NCBI RefSeq assembly: GCF_001423885.1
Contig: NZ_LMPP01000002.1
Location: 1-64,000, forward strand
Length of the DNA: 64,000 nt
DNA from: Rathayibacter sp. Leaf185
GTDB taxonomy: Bacteria; Actinomycetota; Actinomycetes; Actinomycetales; Microbacteriaceae
Direction of reading: 5' to 3'
Part shown: positions 17,504-25,495 of the stretch, piece by piece
Position numbering within the stretch: the stretch's first letter is position 1
Layout: each line of letters opens with the position of its first letter
Made by a program: the position numbers and the translations under genes
Notes under the pieces: model-generated
The model's database searches: none
Seen by the model: only the letters and a program-made list of their open reading frames with translations
What the model was told of the DNA's origin: nothing

Positions 17504-18282
17504 ATGAGCATCGGCCGCATGACCTCGGCCTCCTCTCGTGTGCTCCGCCTGCTCTCGCTCCTGCAGGTACGTCGGGTCTGGCCGGGCGAGCTGCTGTCGG
17601 AGCGGCTCGAGATCACGCCGCGGACGGTGCGGCGCGACATCGACCGGCTGCGCGGGATGGGCTACCGGATCCGCGCGATCAAAGGCCCCGACGGCGGATA
17701 CCGGCTCGACGCGCTCCGCTTCACGACGATGACTCCGGAGGCACCCGTCGTGGCGCCCGAGGTGCTCGTCGCGGTGTCCGCGGCGGTGCGGGCGCGCGAG
17801 GTGCTGCGATTCGACTACTCCGGCGCCGAGGTGCCTCGACGTGTCGAGCCGCACCACCTCGTCTCGCGGGAGAGGCGCTGGTACCTCGTCGGCTGGGATC
17901 TCGACCGGGACGACTGGCGGGTGTCCCGCGCCGATCGGCTGGCGCCCCGGACGCCTCGCGGCGCGCGCTCCCTGGAGGCGGTGTCGCAGCGTTCCTCGAC
18001 GCCCGGTTCATGGGCGGAGAAGCGGGTGGCGGCTGGCCGTGCCGGGGCTCCGTGAGGCTCGGGCTGCAGGTGAGCGAGGTGCAGCCGTACGCGGTGGACG
18101 GCGCGGTCGAGGACCTCGGCGCCGACGGGTGCCGGCTCTCGCTCGGCGCGTGGACGTGGGAGGCGCTCGCCGCGTCGTTCGGCCGGTTCGGCGGCGAGAT
18201 GAGTGCGGTGGAACCCGCGGAGCTGGTTGCGGCGTTCGGGGTGCTCGCCCGGGGGTTCGAGGCTGCTGCTACGGGTCGATGA
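17504..18282 (+). pseudogene. Decayed YafY/WYL-domain transcriptional regulator (internal deletion and frameshift)
   Basis: The first frame starts as a normal helix-turn-helix regulator, SSRVLRLLSLLQVRRVWPGE then TPRTVRRDIDRLRGMGYRI and GPDGGYRLDA. It then jumps to VLVAVSAAVRAREVLRFDYSG and the WYL core RRWYLVGWDLDRDDWRVSR. The region normally between these parts (roughly 70-90 residues) is missing in frame. Near 17965 the frame breaks: the matching C-terminal part, LPGGGVAAFLDARF and on to LVAAFGVLARGFEAAA, continues in another frame to 18282. The first frame alone ends at 18055 after 183 residues. A single-base error could explain the frameshift but not the deletion. It sits divergent to its likely former target, the VOC gene. 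Confidence 0.8.
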
Positions 18283-18450
18283 GCATCTGAGGCTCCTCCA
18301 CAGGGCGGATTCCGCGACCGACTTTCCTGTTGCCATCCGAGCGTGGCCATACTCGGGTGGGTCCGGGCATACGGTTCCCTCGCTGCACTCGACGCAGCCC
18401 GCATCGCCCACTCGGGCGACGGCACTCCGAGATCAGAAACGGGTTCCACC

Positions 18451-18759
18451 ATGTCCCTCCGCACCCCCGGCTCACGCCGCTCCTTCCTCACCGGCCTCGC
18501 CCTGGCGGGCACGATCCTGGCCGCTCCGGCGGCCGCCGCCGCGTACACGACCTCCTATCCCGAGGGAGGGACCTGGATCCACGGGGTCAGCAGCGGGAGG
18601 GTGCTGTCGTCGTACCAGCACGGGTCGCGGTGGCACCGGGCCTCGGTCGACAACGGGACGCTGTACCGATCGTCGTGCCGGGCCCCGTCCGGCACGGCTG
18701 CTGTCAGCGCGCCCGCCCGGCCGCTCCAGGTCGATTACGCCTACTACAGCTTCTGCTGA
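18451..18759 (+). CDS. Lactococcin 972-family bacteriocin precursor
   Basis: A 102-residue secreted peptide. The N-terminus is a signal peptide with a twin-arginine motif (SRRSFLTG, residues 8-15), a hydrophobic run and AAPAAAAA before the likely cleavage near residue 31. The mature part has the lactococcin 972 pattern: EGGTW near its start, GVSSGRVLSSYQHG in the middle, and an aromatic C-terminus DYAYYSFC like the YYNFW end of lactococcin 972. That bacteriocin binds lipid II and blocks septum formation. Two cysteines (Cys76, Cys102) could form a disulfide, unlike the cysteine-free prototype. The next two genes are the family's usual membrane protein and ABC ATPase. The ribosome site is weak. 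Confidence 0.9.
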   Translation: MSLRTPGSRRSFLTGLALAGTILAAPAAAAAYTTSYPEGGTWIHGVSSGRVLSSYQHGSRWHRASVDNGTLYRSSCRAPSGTAAVSAPARPLQVDYAYYSFC

Positions 18760-18776
18760 GCCGCCTTCCGCCGGTG

Positions 18777-18796
18777 GGTGGGGCTCAGGCCCCGCC
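18777..18796 (+). terminator. Hairpin between bacteriocin and membrane-protein genes
   Basis: GGTGGGGC (18777-18784) pairs with GCCCCGCC (18789-18796) around a TCAG loop, with one G-U pair. It lies 17 bases after the bacteriocin stop and has no U-run, so partial termination that favours precursor over export proteins is the likely role. Confidence 0.5.
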
Positions 18797-18817
18797 ACCC
18801 CTACAGCAGGGAGAGCT

Positions 18818-20872
18818 GTGAGAAGCAGGAGTGTGATCCTGGGGTACGTCCTGGCCGTCGTCCTCGCGGCGGTGCTCTCGGCCGTCTTCGTGCGTGCCTT
18901 CGACGCGCTCGGACCGGTCTGGAACGGCGGCTGGCAGTTGCGCGTCTCGGGTGAGGCCACTCCGGAGGTCAGCGCCGACGAGCTCTACCGGGAGCTCGCC
19001 TCCCTGGTCGAGCAGCGGGGGATCGACCTGGTCAGGCACGTCGCGGACTCGGACGATCCGGCGACGGTGCGTCACCTCTTCGTCGCAGGCCACGGCGCTG
19101 CTGCCGAGCTGCTCCGCGACGGGTACGGCGCCGTCGACACCTCGCGGACCACGACGGTGGCACCCCTGCTCGACCTCGGTTCACTCGACCCTCGCGGTGC
19201 CTATCTCGTCGGCGGTGAGCGCGACGACGCGGTGGCTGTGCTCGCCGTGATGCAGGCGGAGGGGTGGGCGGGCGAGGTCTCGCCCTACGCCTCCGGGATC
19301 GACGTCGACACGTACCGGGAGTACGGAGACCTGATGCGGGTGCTCGGCATCGCTCTCCTCGGGGTCGCCGTCCTGGTCGGCGCGGGGACACTGCTCCGGA
19401 GCCGCGCTCACGGCGTCCAGCGCCTGCACGGAGCGGGGTCGATGGGAATCCTGCTCACCGAGTGGAGACATCTCGCTCCGCCGGTGCTCGTTCTCTCGCT
19501 CGGCGGTCTGGCCGCGCTGGCAGGCGCAGGGAGTGCCCTCAACGGGCTGGCCCAGCTGCCGACGATCGCCGTGCTCTTCACCCGGCTGCTCGGGCTGCTC
19601 CTGCTCGCGGCCGTCGTCGCGCACGTGCTGTCGATCGCGCTCACCGACGGCCGTCGGGTGATCGACCAGGTCAAAGGTGAGATCGACGGCTGGTGGGTGC
19701 TCGTCGGTGTCTACGCCGTCCGCGTCCCCGCGGTCCTGGTCCTCCTCGCCGTCGTCGCGGCGCTCGGGCAGAGCGCCCGAGTGGCCGATGTCGAGAGCAG
19801 GAGCCGAGAGTTCTGGAGCACTGCGGGCGACGCGGTGACGATCGCCCTCGCCGGGTACGCGAGCGAGGACGAGTACCGCGCGGCAGTCCCGGAGCTCGCA
19901 GCGCTCGTCGAGTCGCAGGCCTCTTCGGGGCGGGTGGTTCTCGTCGAGCCGTCGGTCGGCGAGGAGCGGGACGTGCTCCTCGTCAACGAGGGGTACCTCG
20001 CCGCGGTGCAGGTCCTCGGCAGCGACGGAGAGCGGCTGCTCGACGTCCCCGACGGCGTGATCACCGTTCTGGAGCCCGAGGACACCGGCGAGGAGCGCCG
20101 ACAGTCGTTGCTGGCCGATCTCCGCAGCTGGCAGGAGATCCAGGTCCACGTCCAGGCACCCGCGTCGGGAACCGCCGGTCTCCCGATCGCAGAGCGCATC
20201 ATCCCCTCGGGCCAGACGCTCTACACGTTCCGCACGCTCGACTCCGACCTCTACTCCAGGGAGACCACCCTCGACGACCCGATCGTCATCGTCGTGCCTT
20301 CGGTCTCGGTCGTCGCTCCCTCGGAACTCTTCTCGGCGATCACCCGCGGTGCGGTCGTCTTCACGGCTCCCGAGTCGATCCCGGAAGCGGTCGAGGAACG
20401 AGGGCTCTCCCGCATCGTCGCCTCGATCACGCCGGTCGCCTATCAGGCGAACGAGCAGTACCAGCGAGCCCTCGGCACCCACTCGATCAACCTGATCGGT
20501 CTCGCCGGGGGTGCCCTGGTGGTCCTCCTCACCGGACTCATCGCGGCCGTGGTGCTCGTCGAGAAAGACCGGCAGCGCGCCTTCGTGCACCACTTCTCGG
20601 GGCTCGGACCGCTGTCCGCGCATCGGAAGGGGCTCCTCCTCGAGGGAGTGCTGCTGGCGGCGACGCTCGTGCTCGCGGTGGTGCCGATGTGGCTCCGGGA
20701 CCCGCGAGACGTGCAGACCGTCCTCGACCTCGGAACGGTCGACACCGAGACCTTCGTCATCGAGCAGACCGCGCTGGCGGTGGGGTTGACCGTGCTCAGC
20801 GGTGCGCTCCTCGTCGCGTGCCTCGGGCTCGCTCACGTCCGCGCGGCCCGCTCGCGCTCCGTCGACTCCTGA
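18818..20872 (+). CDS. Bacteriocin-associated integral membrane protein (lactococcin 972 locus)
   Basis: A 684-residue membrane protein of the kind that accompanies lactococcin 972 genes (bacteriocin-associated integral membrane family, DUF1430-like). An N-terminal membrane segment (ILGYVLAVVLAAVLSAVFV) is followed by a large extracytoplasmic region. A central group of membrane spans starts at LMRVLGIALLGVAVLVGAG. A second outer domain and a C-terminal group (LIGLAGGALVVLLTGLIAAVVL, LLLEGVLLAATLVLAVVPMWL, ALAVGLTVLSGALLVACLGLA) follow, an FtsX/MacB-like layout. GTG 18818 is chosen for the AGGGAG site six bases upstream. It probably forms the immunity/export complex with the ATPase encoded 25 bases downstream. 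Confidence 0.88.
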   Translation: MRSRSVILGYVLAVVLAAVLSAVFVRAFDALGPVWNGGWQLRVSGEATPEVSADELYRELASLVEQRGIDLVRHVADSDDPATVRHLFVAGHGAAAELLRDGYGAVDTSRTTTVAPLLDLGSLDPRGAYLVGGERDDAVAVLAVMQAEGWAGEVSPYASGIDVDTYREYGDLMRVLGIALLGVAVLVGAGTLLRSRAHGVQRLHGAGSMGILLTEWRHLAPPVLVLSLGGLAALAGAGSALNGLAQLPTIAVLFTRLLGLLLLAAVVAHVLSIALTDGRRVIDQVKGEIDGWWVLVGVYAVRVPAVLVLLAVVAALGQSARVADVESRSREFWSTAGDAVTIALAGYASEDEYRAAVPELAALVESQASSGRVVLVEPSVGEERDVLLVNEGYLAAVQVLGSDGERLLDVPDGVITVLEPEDTGEERRQSLLADLRSWQEIQVHVQAPASGTAGLPIAERIIPSGQTLYTFRTLDSDLYSRETTLDDPIVIVVPSVSVVAPSELFSAITRGAVVFTAPESIPEAVEERGLSRIVASITPVAYQANEQYQRALGTHSINLIGLAGGALVVLLTGLIAAVVLVEKDRQRAFVHHFSGLGPLSAHRKGLLLEGVLLAATLVLAVVPMWLRDPRDVQTVLDLGTVDTETFVIEQTALAVGLTVLSGALLVACLGLAHVRAARSRSVDS

Positions 20873-20897
20873 TCCCCCCGACCTCGAAAGGGACACC

Positions 20898-21533
20898 GTG
20901 ATCCTCGCCACCGACCTGACCAAGGGCTACGGCCGGCGCTCGCTCTGGAGCGGACTCGACGTGACCGTCGCCTCCGGCAGCACACTCGCGCTGACCGGAG
21001 CGAGCGGCAGCGGCAAGTCGACGCTGCTCAACTGCCTCGGGCTGCTCGACGCCCCCGACTCCGGCTCGATCGAGGTCGACGGGGAGGAGATCACGCGTCT
21101 GCGGGCGAGCGGCCGACGGCGCTTCCGGAGGCACCGGCTCGGCTACCTGTTCCAGAGCTACGCCCTCGTCGACACCGCCACCGTCGAGCAGAACCTCGCG
21201 ATCGCACTGGGGGAGCGCCGCGGTAGGGCGGGCCGGTTCGAGGGCGCACTCGACCGGGTCGGCCTCGGTGGGCGGGGGCGCGAGCGGGTGTCGCGGCTCA
21301 GCGGAGGGGAGCAGCAGCGGGTCGCCCTCGCGCGCCTCCTCGTCAAGAGCCCGACCGTCGTGCTCGCCGACGAGCCCACCGGAGCCCTCGACTCCGAGAA
21401 CGCCGCGATGGTGCTCGACGTGCTCACCGAGCTCGCCGGCCACGGCGCGAGCGTCGTCGTCGCCACGCACGACGACTCCATCGCGAGCTGGTGCGACGCG
21501 AGACTCCACCTCTCTGCGCCGGTGCGAGCGTGA
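20898..21533 (+). CDS. ABC transporter ATP-binding protein of the lactococcin 972 locus
   Basis: A 211-residue ABC ATPase of the short, single-domain MacB/LolD-like type. Walker A is GASGSGKST, the Q-loop lies in YLFQSYALVDTATVEQNL, the signature is LSGGEQQR, Walker B is VVLADEPTGALD, and the H-loop is VVVATHDDS. GTG 20898 follows GAAAGGGA. It matches the putative bacteriocin-export ATPase that ends lactococcin 972 operons. With the preceding membrane protein it should handle export of, or protection from, the peptide. As the precursor has its own signal peptide, protection or extraction from the membrane is at least as likely as export. Confidence 0.9.
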   Translation: MILATDLTKGYGRRSLWSGLDVTVASGSTLALTGASGSGKSTLLNCLGLLDAPDSGSIEVDGEEITRLRASGRRRFRRHRLGYLFQSYALVDTATVEQNLAIALGERRGRAGRFEGALDRVGLGGRGRERVSRLSGGEQQRVALARLLVKSPTVVLADEPTGALDSENAAMVLDVLTELAGHGASVVVATHDDSIASWCDARLHLSAPVRA

Positions 21534-21626
21534 GACGCGGGTCCGGTCGGGCGCGGAGTCGAGGGGTTGCCACGGGGCGCGAGAAGGGATGGGCTGGCGG
21601 GACGACAGAGAGAAGAGAGGTGTCTC

Positions 21627-21869
21627 ATGACGCAGACCTTCCCCGCATGGTTGCGGGATCAGGAGAAGAGGGACGACGAGGTCGGCGAGTTCGCCCAGAC
21701 CTTCGCCGGCCGCGACGATCTGCCCGAGCACGGCGGCCGCGCGATCTACGACGGCTACTTCGCGAGCGAGCCCGCCTCGGCGCAGAGCGGGCTCGACCGG
21801 GCCTGGATGGAGTTCCAGGCGCACCCCGAGCCGTCCGCGACGTCCGACGAGCCGGAGGGACTCCGATGA
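21627..21869 (+). CDS. Small hypothetical protein, YozE/SAM-like
   Basis: An 80-residue acidic protein. Its first 45 residues, FPAWLRDQEKRDDEVGEFAQ then GRDDLPEHGGRAIYDGYF, have the layout of YozE-like SAM-fold proteins (aromatic-W-L start, a D-E/P-hydrophobic helix, and a final Y). This is only a by-eye resemblance. The tail is Glu/Pro-rich. AGAGAGG precedes the ATG. Its stop overlaps the next small gene (ATGA), so the two form a unit. It lies after the bacteriocin locus but 93 bases away, and no link to bacteriocin function can be shown. Confidence 0.6.
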   Translation: MTQTFPAWLRDQEKRDDEVGEFAQTFAGRDDLPEHGGRAIYDGYFASEPASAQSGLDRAWMEFQAHPEPSATSDEPEGLR

Positions 21870-22024
21870 GCGACCCGTCGTCACTGGAGAACCAGACGCC
21901 GAGCCCCGTGGAGGACCCGCTGGACCAGCCGGACAAGCCCTCGCAGGCCGAGGGCGAGGATGAGCTCGACACCCCGGTCGAGGTCCTGCCGGCCGACGGC
22001 AGGCCCTCGAAGGCCGAGGGCTGA
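21866..22024 (+). CDS. Small acidic hypothetical protein
   Basis: A 52-residue, highly acidic, Pro/Glu/Asp-rich and probably disordered protein (for example VEDPLDQPDKPSQAEGEDEL). It overlaps the preceding 80-residue gene by four bases, and a GGAGGGA ribosome site sits inside that gene's end. Small acidic proteins like this are common in Microbacteriaceae, but no function is recognised. The coupling and good ribosome site are the main reasons to call it real. Confidence 0.55.
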   Translation: MSDPSSLENQTPSPVEDPLDQPDKPSQAEGEDELDTPVEVLPADGRPSKAEG

Positions 22025-22040
22025 CCCAGGGCGAGCAGGG

Positions 22041-22100
22041 GGGACCCGGACCGTCGAGAGGTCGCGCTCCCGCGCGCGGCCTCGTCGGTCCGGGGTTCCC
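22041..22100. terminator. Convergent terminator hairpin
   Basis: CGGACCG (22047-22053) pairs with CGGTCCG (22086-22092), and the flanking GGGACC/GGTTCCC bases extend the stem imperfectly. The loop is GC-rich and about 32 bases long. It lies between the small acidic gene and the convergent TPR-like gene. Confidence 0.5.
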
Positions 22101-22136
22101 TCACCGCCGGACGTCAGCAGGAGCTGGACAGCACGC

Positions 22137-23045
22137 TCAGCGGCTCGCTGCCGCCATCAGCTCCTGGGCCTCCGGGCTCTCGGGGTAGAGCGCGAGGACG
22201 CGTTCGAGGTCGCGGCGGGCCGGAGCGCGGCGCCCGTCGGCCAGGTGAGTGCTCGCCCGCTCGAACAGGGCCTCGACGCGCAGCTCGATCGGACGGGCGG
22301 TGGTCACGTTCGGCCGCACCACCTTGTCGAAGGCGTCGAGCGAGCTCTCGATCAGTCCGAGCTCCCGCAGGGCGATCCCGCGCCGGATCAGCACGGCCGC
22401 TGACGCCGCATCGATGTTCATGACGGGCGCCGAGAACCGGGCCACGTCGCTCCACCTCCGCCGGGCCGAGTACAGCGAGGCGAGCGTCGACGCCGCGAGA
22501 GTCGACGGCTCCAGCGCCTCGACGGCGGCCGTCGCGCCCGAGGGGTCGTCGGTCGAGGCGAGCTCGGCGTAGAGCAGGCGCAGCGCCGTCGCGTCCAGCG
22601 GCACGTCGACGTCGAGGCCAGCACTCAGCGGCAGATGCGCCGAGAGACCGATCCCGTAGCGGCGGAGGAACGGGTCGGCCGCCGGGTCGTAGCGGGTGCG
22701 CACCAGCCAGCCGGCCAGGCGGATCGCGCGGTCGTCCTCGGGCCGAGCCAGCGCATCACGGACGAGCTCGATGACGGCGGCGAGACGGGAGCCCTCGGGC
22801 GAGGTGGCGGTCGCCTCGTGCAGCTCCGATGCGGGGGCACCCGTCCGGATCAGGCGGATGAGCGGCGCCTCCCACGGCTGCGCGAGAGCCGACGGGCGCA
22901 CGAGCCCCGGGCCGCTCGGCATCGTCAGGGCGGCCGACAGTCGGGAGCGAGCGCGCCGGCCGGACAGCGCTGGGCCGACGACCGGGTGCAGGCGAGCACC
23001 TGCGAGGCTGCGGAGCTCGCCCTGCTGCCGGAATCCGACTCCCAC
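22137..23045 (-). CDS. Hypothetical protein with TPR-like C-terminal region
   Basis: A 302-residue protein starting at GTG 23045, with AGGGGGA as ribosome site. The N-terminus (VGVGFRQQGELRSLAGARLHP) is not hydrophobic. The rest is helical and Ala/Leu/Arg-rich. The last third looks like tetratricopeptide repeats: AAVLIRRGIALRELGLIESSLDAF, then RVEALFERASTHLADGRRAPARRDLERVLALYPESPEAQEL, which has the A-x-x-x-P-x-x-A spacing of a TPR end. No catalytic motif is seen. It is probably a cytoplasmic protein-interaction protein. It stands alone, with terminators on both sides. Confidence 0.65.
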   Translation of the reverse strand: MGVGFRQQGELRSLAGARLHPVVGPALSGRRARSRLSAALTMPSGPGLVRPSALAQPWEAPLIRLIRTGAPASELHEATATSPEGSRLAAVIELVRDALARPEDDRAIRLAGWLVRTRYDPAADPFLRRYGIGLSAHLPLSAGLDVDVPLDATALRLLYAELASTDDPSGATAAVEALEPSTLAASTLASLYSARRRWSDVARFSAPVMNIDAASAAVLIRRGIALRELGLIESSLDAFDKVVRPNVTTARPIELRVEALFERASTHLADGRRAPARRDLERVLALYPESPEAQELMAAASR

Positions 23046-23126
23046 TGCCCGTCCCCCTGCGCTCGACGGAGGAACCCGAAACGCCCCCCGAATGCCCGAG
23101 TTTACGGGTTTCCGCGGTGCACTTCC

Positions 23127-23202
23127 CCCCGAAAGGGGCCCGATATCGAGGCGTCGATCGACGGATGCACCGAGTGGCCGTCCCCGAGGGGGCGGCCACT
23201 CG
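23127..23202 (-). terminator. Tandem hairpins ending the Gfo/Idh-ThuA operon
   Basis: CGAGTGGCCG (23171-23180) and CGGCCACTCG (23193-23202) are perfect ten-base arms whose inner CCCC-GAG-GGGG also pairs, forming one long stem next to the stop of the oxidoreductase gene. A second small stem, CCCC-GAAA-GGGG, lies at 23127-23138. Together they insulate the operon from the TPR-like gene's promoter region. Confidence 0.75.
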
Positions 23203-24363
23203 TCACACCGAGGTGAACCGCGACGAGTCCGCGGCGCTGCGCTCGACCGCGTCGAGCACGCGCTGCACCTGCAGAGCGTCCCTGAACGACGGCGTCGGCT
23301 GGCGGCCCTCGGCGATCGCGGTGACCAGATCGACCACCTGGTGGCTGAACACGTGCTCGTAGCCGAGTCCGTGCCCGGTCGGCCACCAGTTGCCCGCGTA
23401 CGGGTGAGAGGGCTCGGTGACCTGGATCCGCCGGAAGCCCTGCGCCTCCTCGGGATCGCGGCCGTCGTAGTACTCGAGCTCGTTCATGCGCTCGAAGTCG
23501 AAGGCCACCGAGCCGTGCTCGCCGTTGATCTCGATGCGGTTCGCGTTGCGGCGTCCGAGCGCCACCCGCGTCGACTCGAACACGCCGAGCGCGCCCCCGG
23601 AGAAGGTCGCCGTGAAGGCGGCGGCGTCGTCGACCGTGACGGGTCCGCGCTCGGCCCCCTCCTCGGCGCGCCCGCCGAGCCCTGCCTGCTCCGAGAGCAC
23701 CGGGCGGTCGGTGACGAACGTGCGCAGCATCGCCGAGACTCCCGCGATGCTCTGGCCGGTGAGCCACTGGGCCGTGTCGATGCTGTGCGCACCGATGTCG
23801 CCGAGCGCTCCCGAGCCCGCCTTCTCCTTGTCGAGTCTCCAGGTCAGCGGGGCCTCGGAGGAGCTCAGCCAGTCCTGCAGGTACTGCCCGCGGACGTGCC
23901 GGATCTCGCCGAGCCTGCCCTCCTCGATGAAGCGCTTGGCGAGCGCCAGAGCCGGCGTCCGGCGGTAGCTGAAGCCGCACATCGCGACTCCCTCGGCGGC
24001 GTCGGCGGCCGCGGTCATCTCCTCCGCCTCCGGGACCGAGCGCGCCAGCGGCTTCTCGCAGAGCACGTGCTTGCCGGCCTGGAGGGCCGCGATCGCGATC
24101 TCGGCGTGCTGGTCGCCCGGCGTGACGATGTCGACGAGATCGATGTCGTCGCGCGCGATCACCTCGCGCCAGTCGATCGACGACTCCTCGGCGCCGAAGT
24201 TCTGCGCCGCAGCGGAGGCACGGCCGGCGTCACGCCCGACGACGACCGCGAGCTGCGGGTGCAGCGGGAGCTCGAAGAAGCGCGGCGCGGTCCGCCAGGC
24301 CTGGGCGTGGGCGCGGCCCATGAAGGCGTGGCCGATCATCGCCACTCGCAGTGTGGTGGTCAT
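23203..24363 (-). CDS. Gfo/Idh/MocA-family oxidoreductase (first of a pair)
   Basis: A 386-residue NAD(P)-dependent sugar dehydrogenase-like protein. The N-terminal Rossmann motif is VAMIGHAFMGRAHAQAW (GHAFMG in place of GxGxxG). The diagnostic GKHVLCEKPLARS lies near residue 95. The C-terminal domain contains GALGDIGAHSIDTAQWLTG, with the family's conserved D-x-G-x-H. The final part (GYEHVFSHQVVDLVTAI) is typical of the family. It is the last gene of the ThuA-Gfo/Idh-Gfo/Idh operon and probably acts on a keto-sugar or polyol glycoside. Confidence 0.88.
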   Translation of the reverse strand: MTTTLRVAMIGHAFMGRAHAQAWRTAPRFFELPLHPQLAVVVGRDAGRASAAAQNFGAEESSIDWREVIARDDIDLVDIVTPGDQHAEIAIAALQAGKHVLCEKPLARSVPEAEEMTAAADAAEGVAMCGFSYRRTPALALAKRFIEEGRLGEIRHVRGQYLQDWLSSSEAPLTWRLDKEKAGSGALGDIGAHSIDTAQWLTGQSIAGVSAMLRTFVTDRPVLSEQAGLGGRAEEGAERGPVTVDDAAAFTATFSGGALGVFESTRVALGRRNANRIEINGEHGSVAFDFERMNELEYYDGRDPEEAQGFRRIQVTEPSHPYAGNWWPTGHGLGYEHVFSHQVVDLVTAIAEGRQPTPSFRDALQVQRVLDAVERSAADSSRFTSV

Positions 24364-24385
24364 GGTTGTTCTCCGTTCGCGGGGT

Positions 24386-25495
24386 CTAGGCGCCGACGGG
24401 CGCGAGCTCGCCCGTGGTCGTCTGCAGCGGCACGACCTCGGGTCGCTCCACCGTGCTGACCAGCGTGACGACCGCCTTGTCGCGACTCGAGCTCAGGACG
24501 GCATCCATGATCTCGAGCACGTGCAGACCCAGCCTGCCGGAGGCGCGGTGCGGCCGCCCCTCCTCGATCGCCTCGGCGATGTCGGCGAGACCGACTCCGC
24601 GGCCCGTGTCGATGTAGCCGGCCGAGTCGGGGACGCTCTCCCACTCTCCGTCGCGCACCGCGATCTCGACCGCGTCCGAGAACATGTTCGGATCGGGGAC
24701 GGCGAGGGTCCCCTCCGTGCCGTAGATCTCGAACTTCGGAGCGCGGCTCTTCCAGACCTCGAAGCTGACGGTCACGGTGGTCGTGACGCCGTTCGCGTGC
24801 TCGAGCAGCGCGCTGATGTGGGTGTCGATCGACACCTCGATCGGCGTGCCCGCGCGGGGTCCGGATTCGATCGTCCGCGGCCGGGACGAACGCGTCGCGA
24901 CTCCGGTGACGCGCACGACCGGCCCGAAGAAGTGCACGAGCGCCGTGAGGTAGTAGGGGCCCATGTCGAGCAGCGGGCCGCCTCCCGGCTGGTAGTAGAA
25001 CTCGGGCGCGGGGTGCCAGCGCTCGTGCCCGGGTGCGGTCCACTGCACCTGGGCGGCGATCGGCTCGCCGATGACGCCGGACTCGAGGGTGCGGCGAGCG
25101 GTCTGGATCCCCGTGCCGAGGACGGTGTCGGGGGCGCTGCCGAAGCGCAGGCCCAGCTGCTCGGCGAGGTCGAGCATCGGAGCCGCCTCCGCCGGGTTCA
25201 GGCCCAGCGGCTTCTCGGCGAAGACGTGCTTGCCGGCCTGGAGCGCCCGCGTGCCGATCTCGACGTGGGCCGCGGGGATCGTGAGGTTGAGCACCGCGTC
25301 GACCTCGGGGTCGGTGAGCAGCTCGTCGACCGAGAGGGCGCGCACGCCCTGCTCGGCGGCGACCTCGCGGGCGCGCTCGGTGTTCAGATCGGCGACCGCG
25401 ACCAGGCGCAGGCCGGGGAAGGTCGGGAAGTTCGCGAGGTACTGCTCGCTGATCTTGCCGACTCCGACGATTCCGACTCTCAGCGGGAGGCCCAC
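24386..25495 (-). CDS. Gfo/Idh/MocA-family oxidoreductase (second of the pair)
   Basis: A 369-residue NAD(P)-binding oxidoreductase. It opens with VGIVGVGKISEQYL (Rossmann GxGxxS), has AGKHVFAEKPLGLNP and continues with the GGGPLLDMGPYYLTALVHFFGP segment typical of dehydrogenases next to ThuA genes. GTG 25495 is preferred because GAGGGGA precedes it by six bases and the start overlaps the ThuA stop by 16 bases. The paired dehydrogenases and ThuA resemble clusters that modify disaccharides by way of 3-keto intermediates; that link is inferred. Confidence 0.88.
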   Translation of the reverse strand: MGLPLRVGIVGVGKISEQYLANFPTFPGLRLVAVADLNTERAREVAAEQGVRALSVDELLTDPEVDAVLNLTIPAAHVEIGTRALQAGKHVFAEKPLGLNPAEAAPMLDLAEQLGLRFGSAPDTVLGTGIQTARRTLESGVIGEPIAAQVQWTAPGHERWHPAPEFYYQPGGGPLLDMGPYYLTALVHFFGPVVRVTGVATRSSRPRTIESGPRAGTPIEVSIDTHISALLEHANGVTTTVTVSFEVWKSRAPKFEIYGTEGTLAVPDPNMFSDAVEIAVRDGEWESVPDSAGYIDTGRGVGLADIAEAIEEGRPHRASGRLGLHVLEIMDAVLSSSRDKAVVTLVSTVERPEVVPLQTTTGELAPVGA

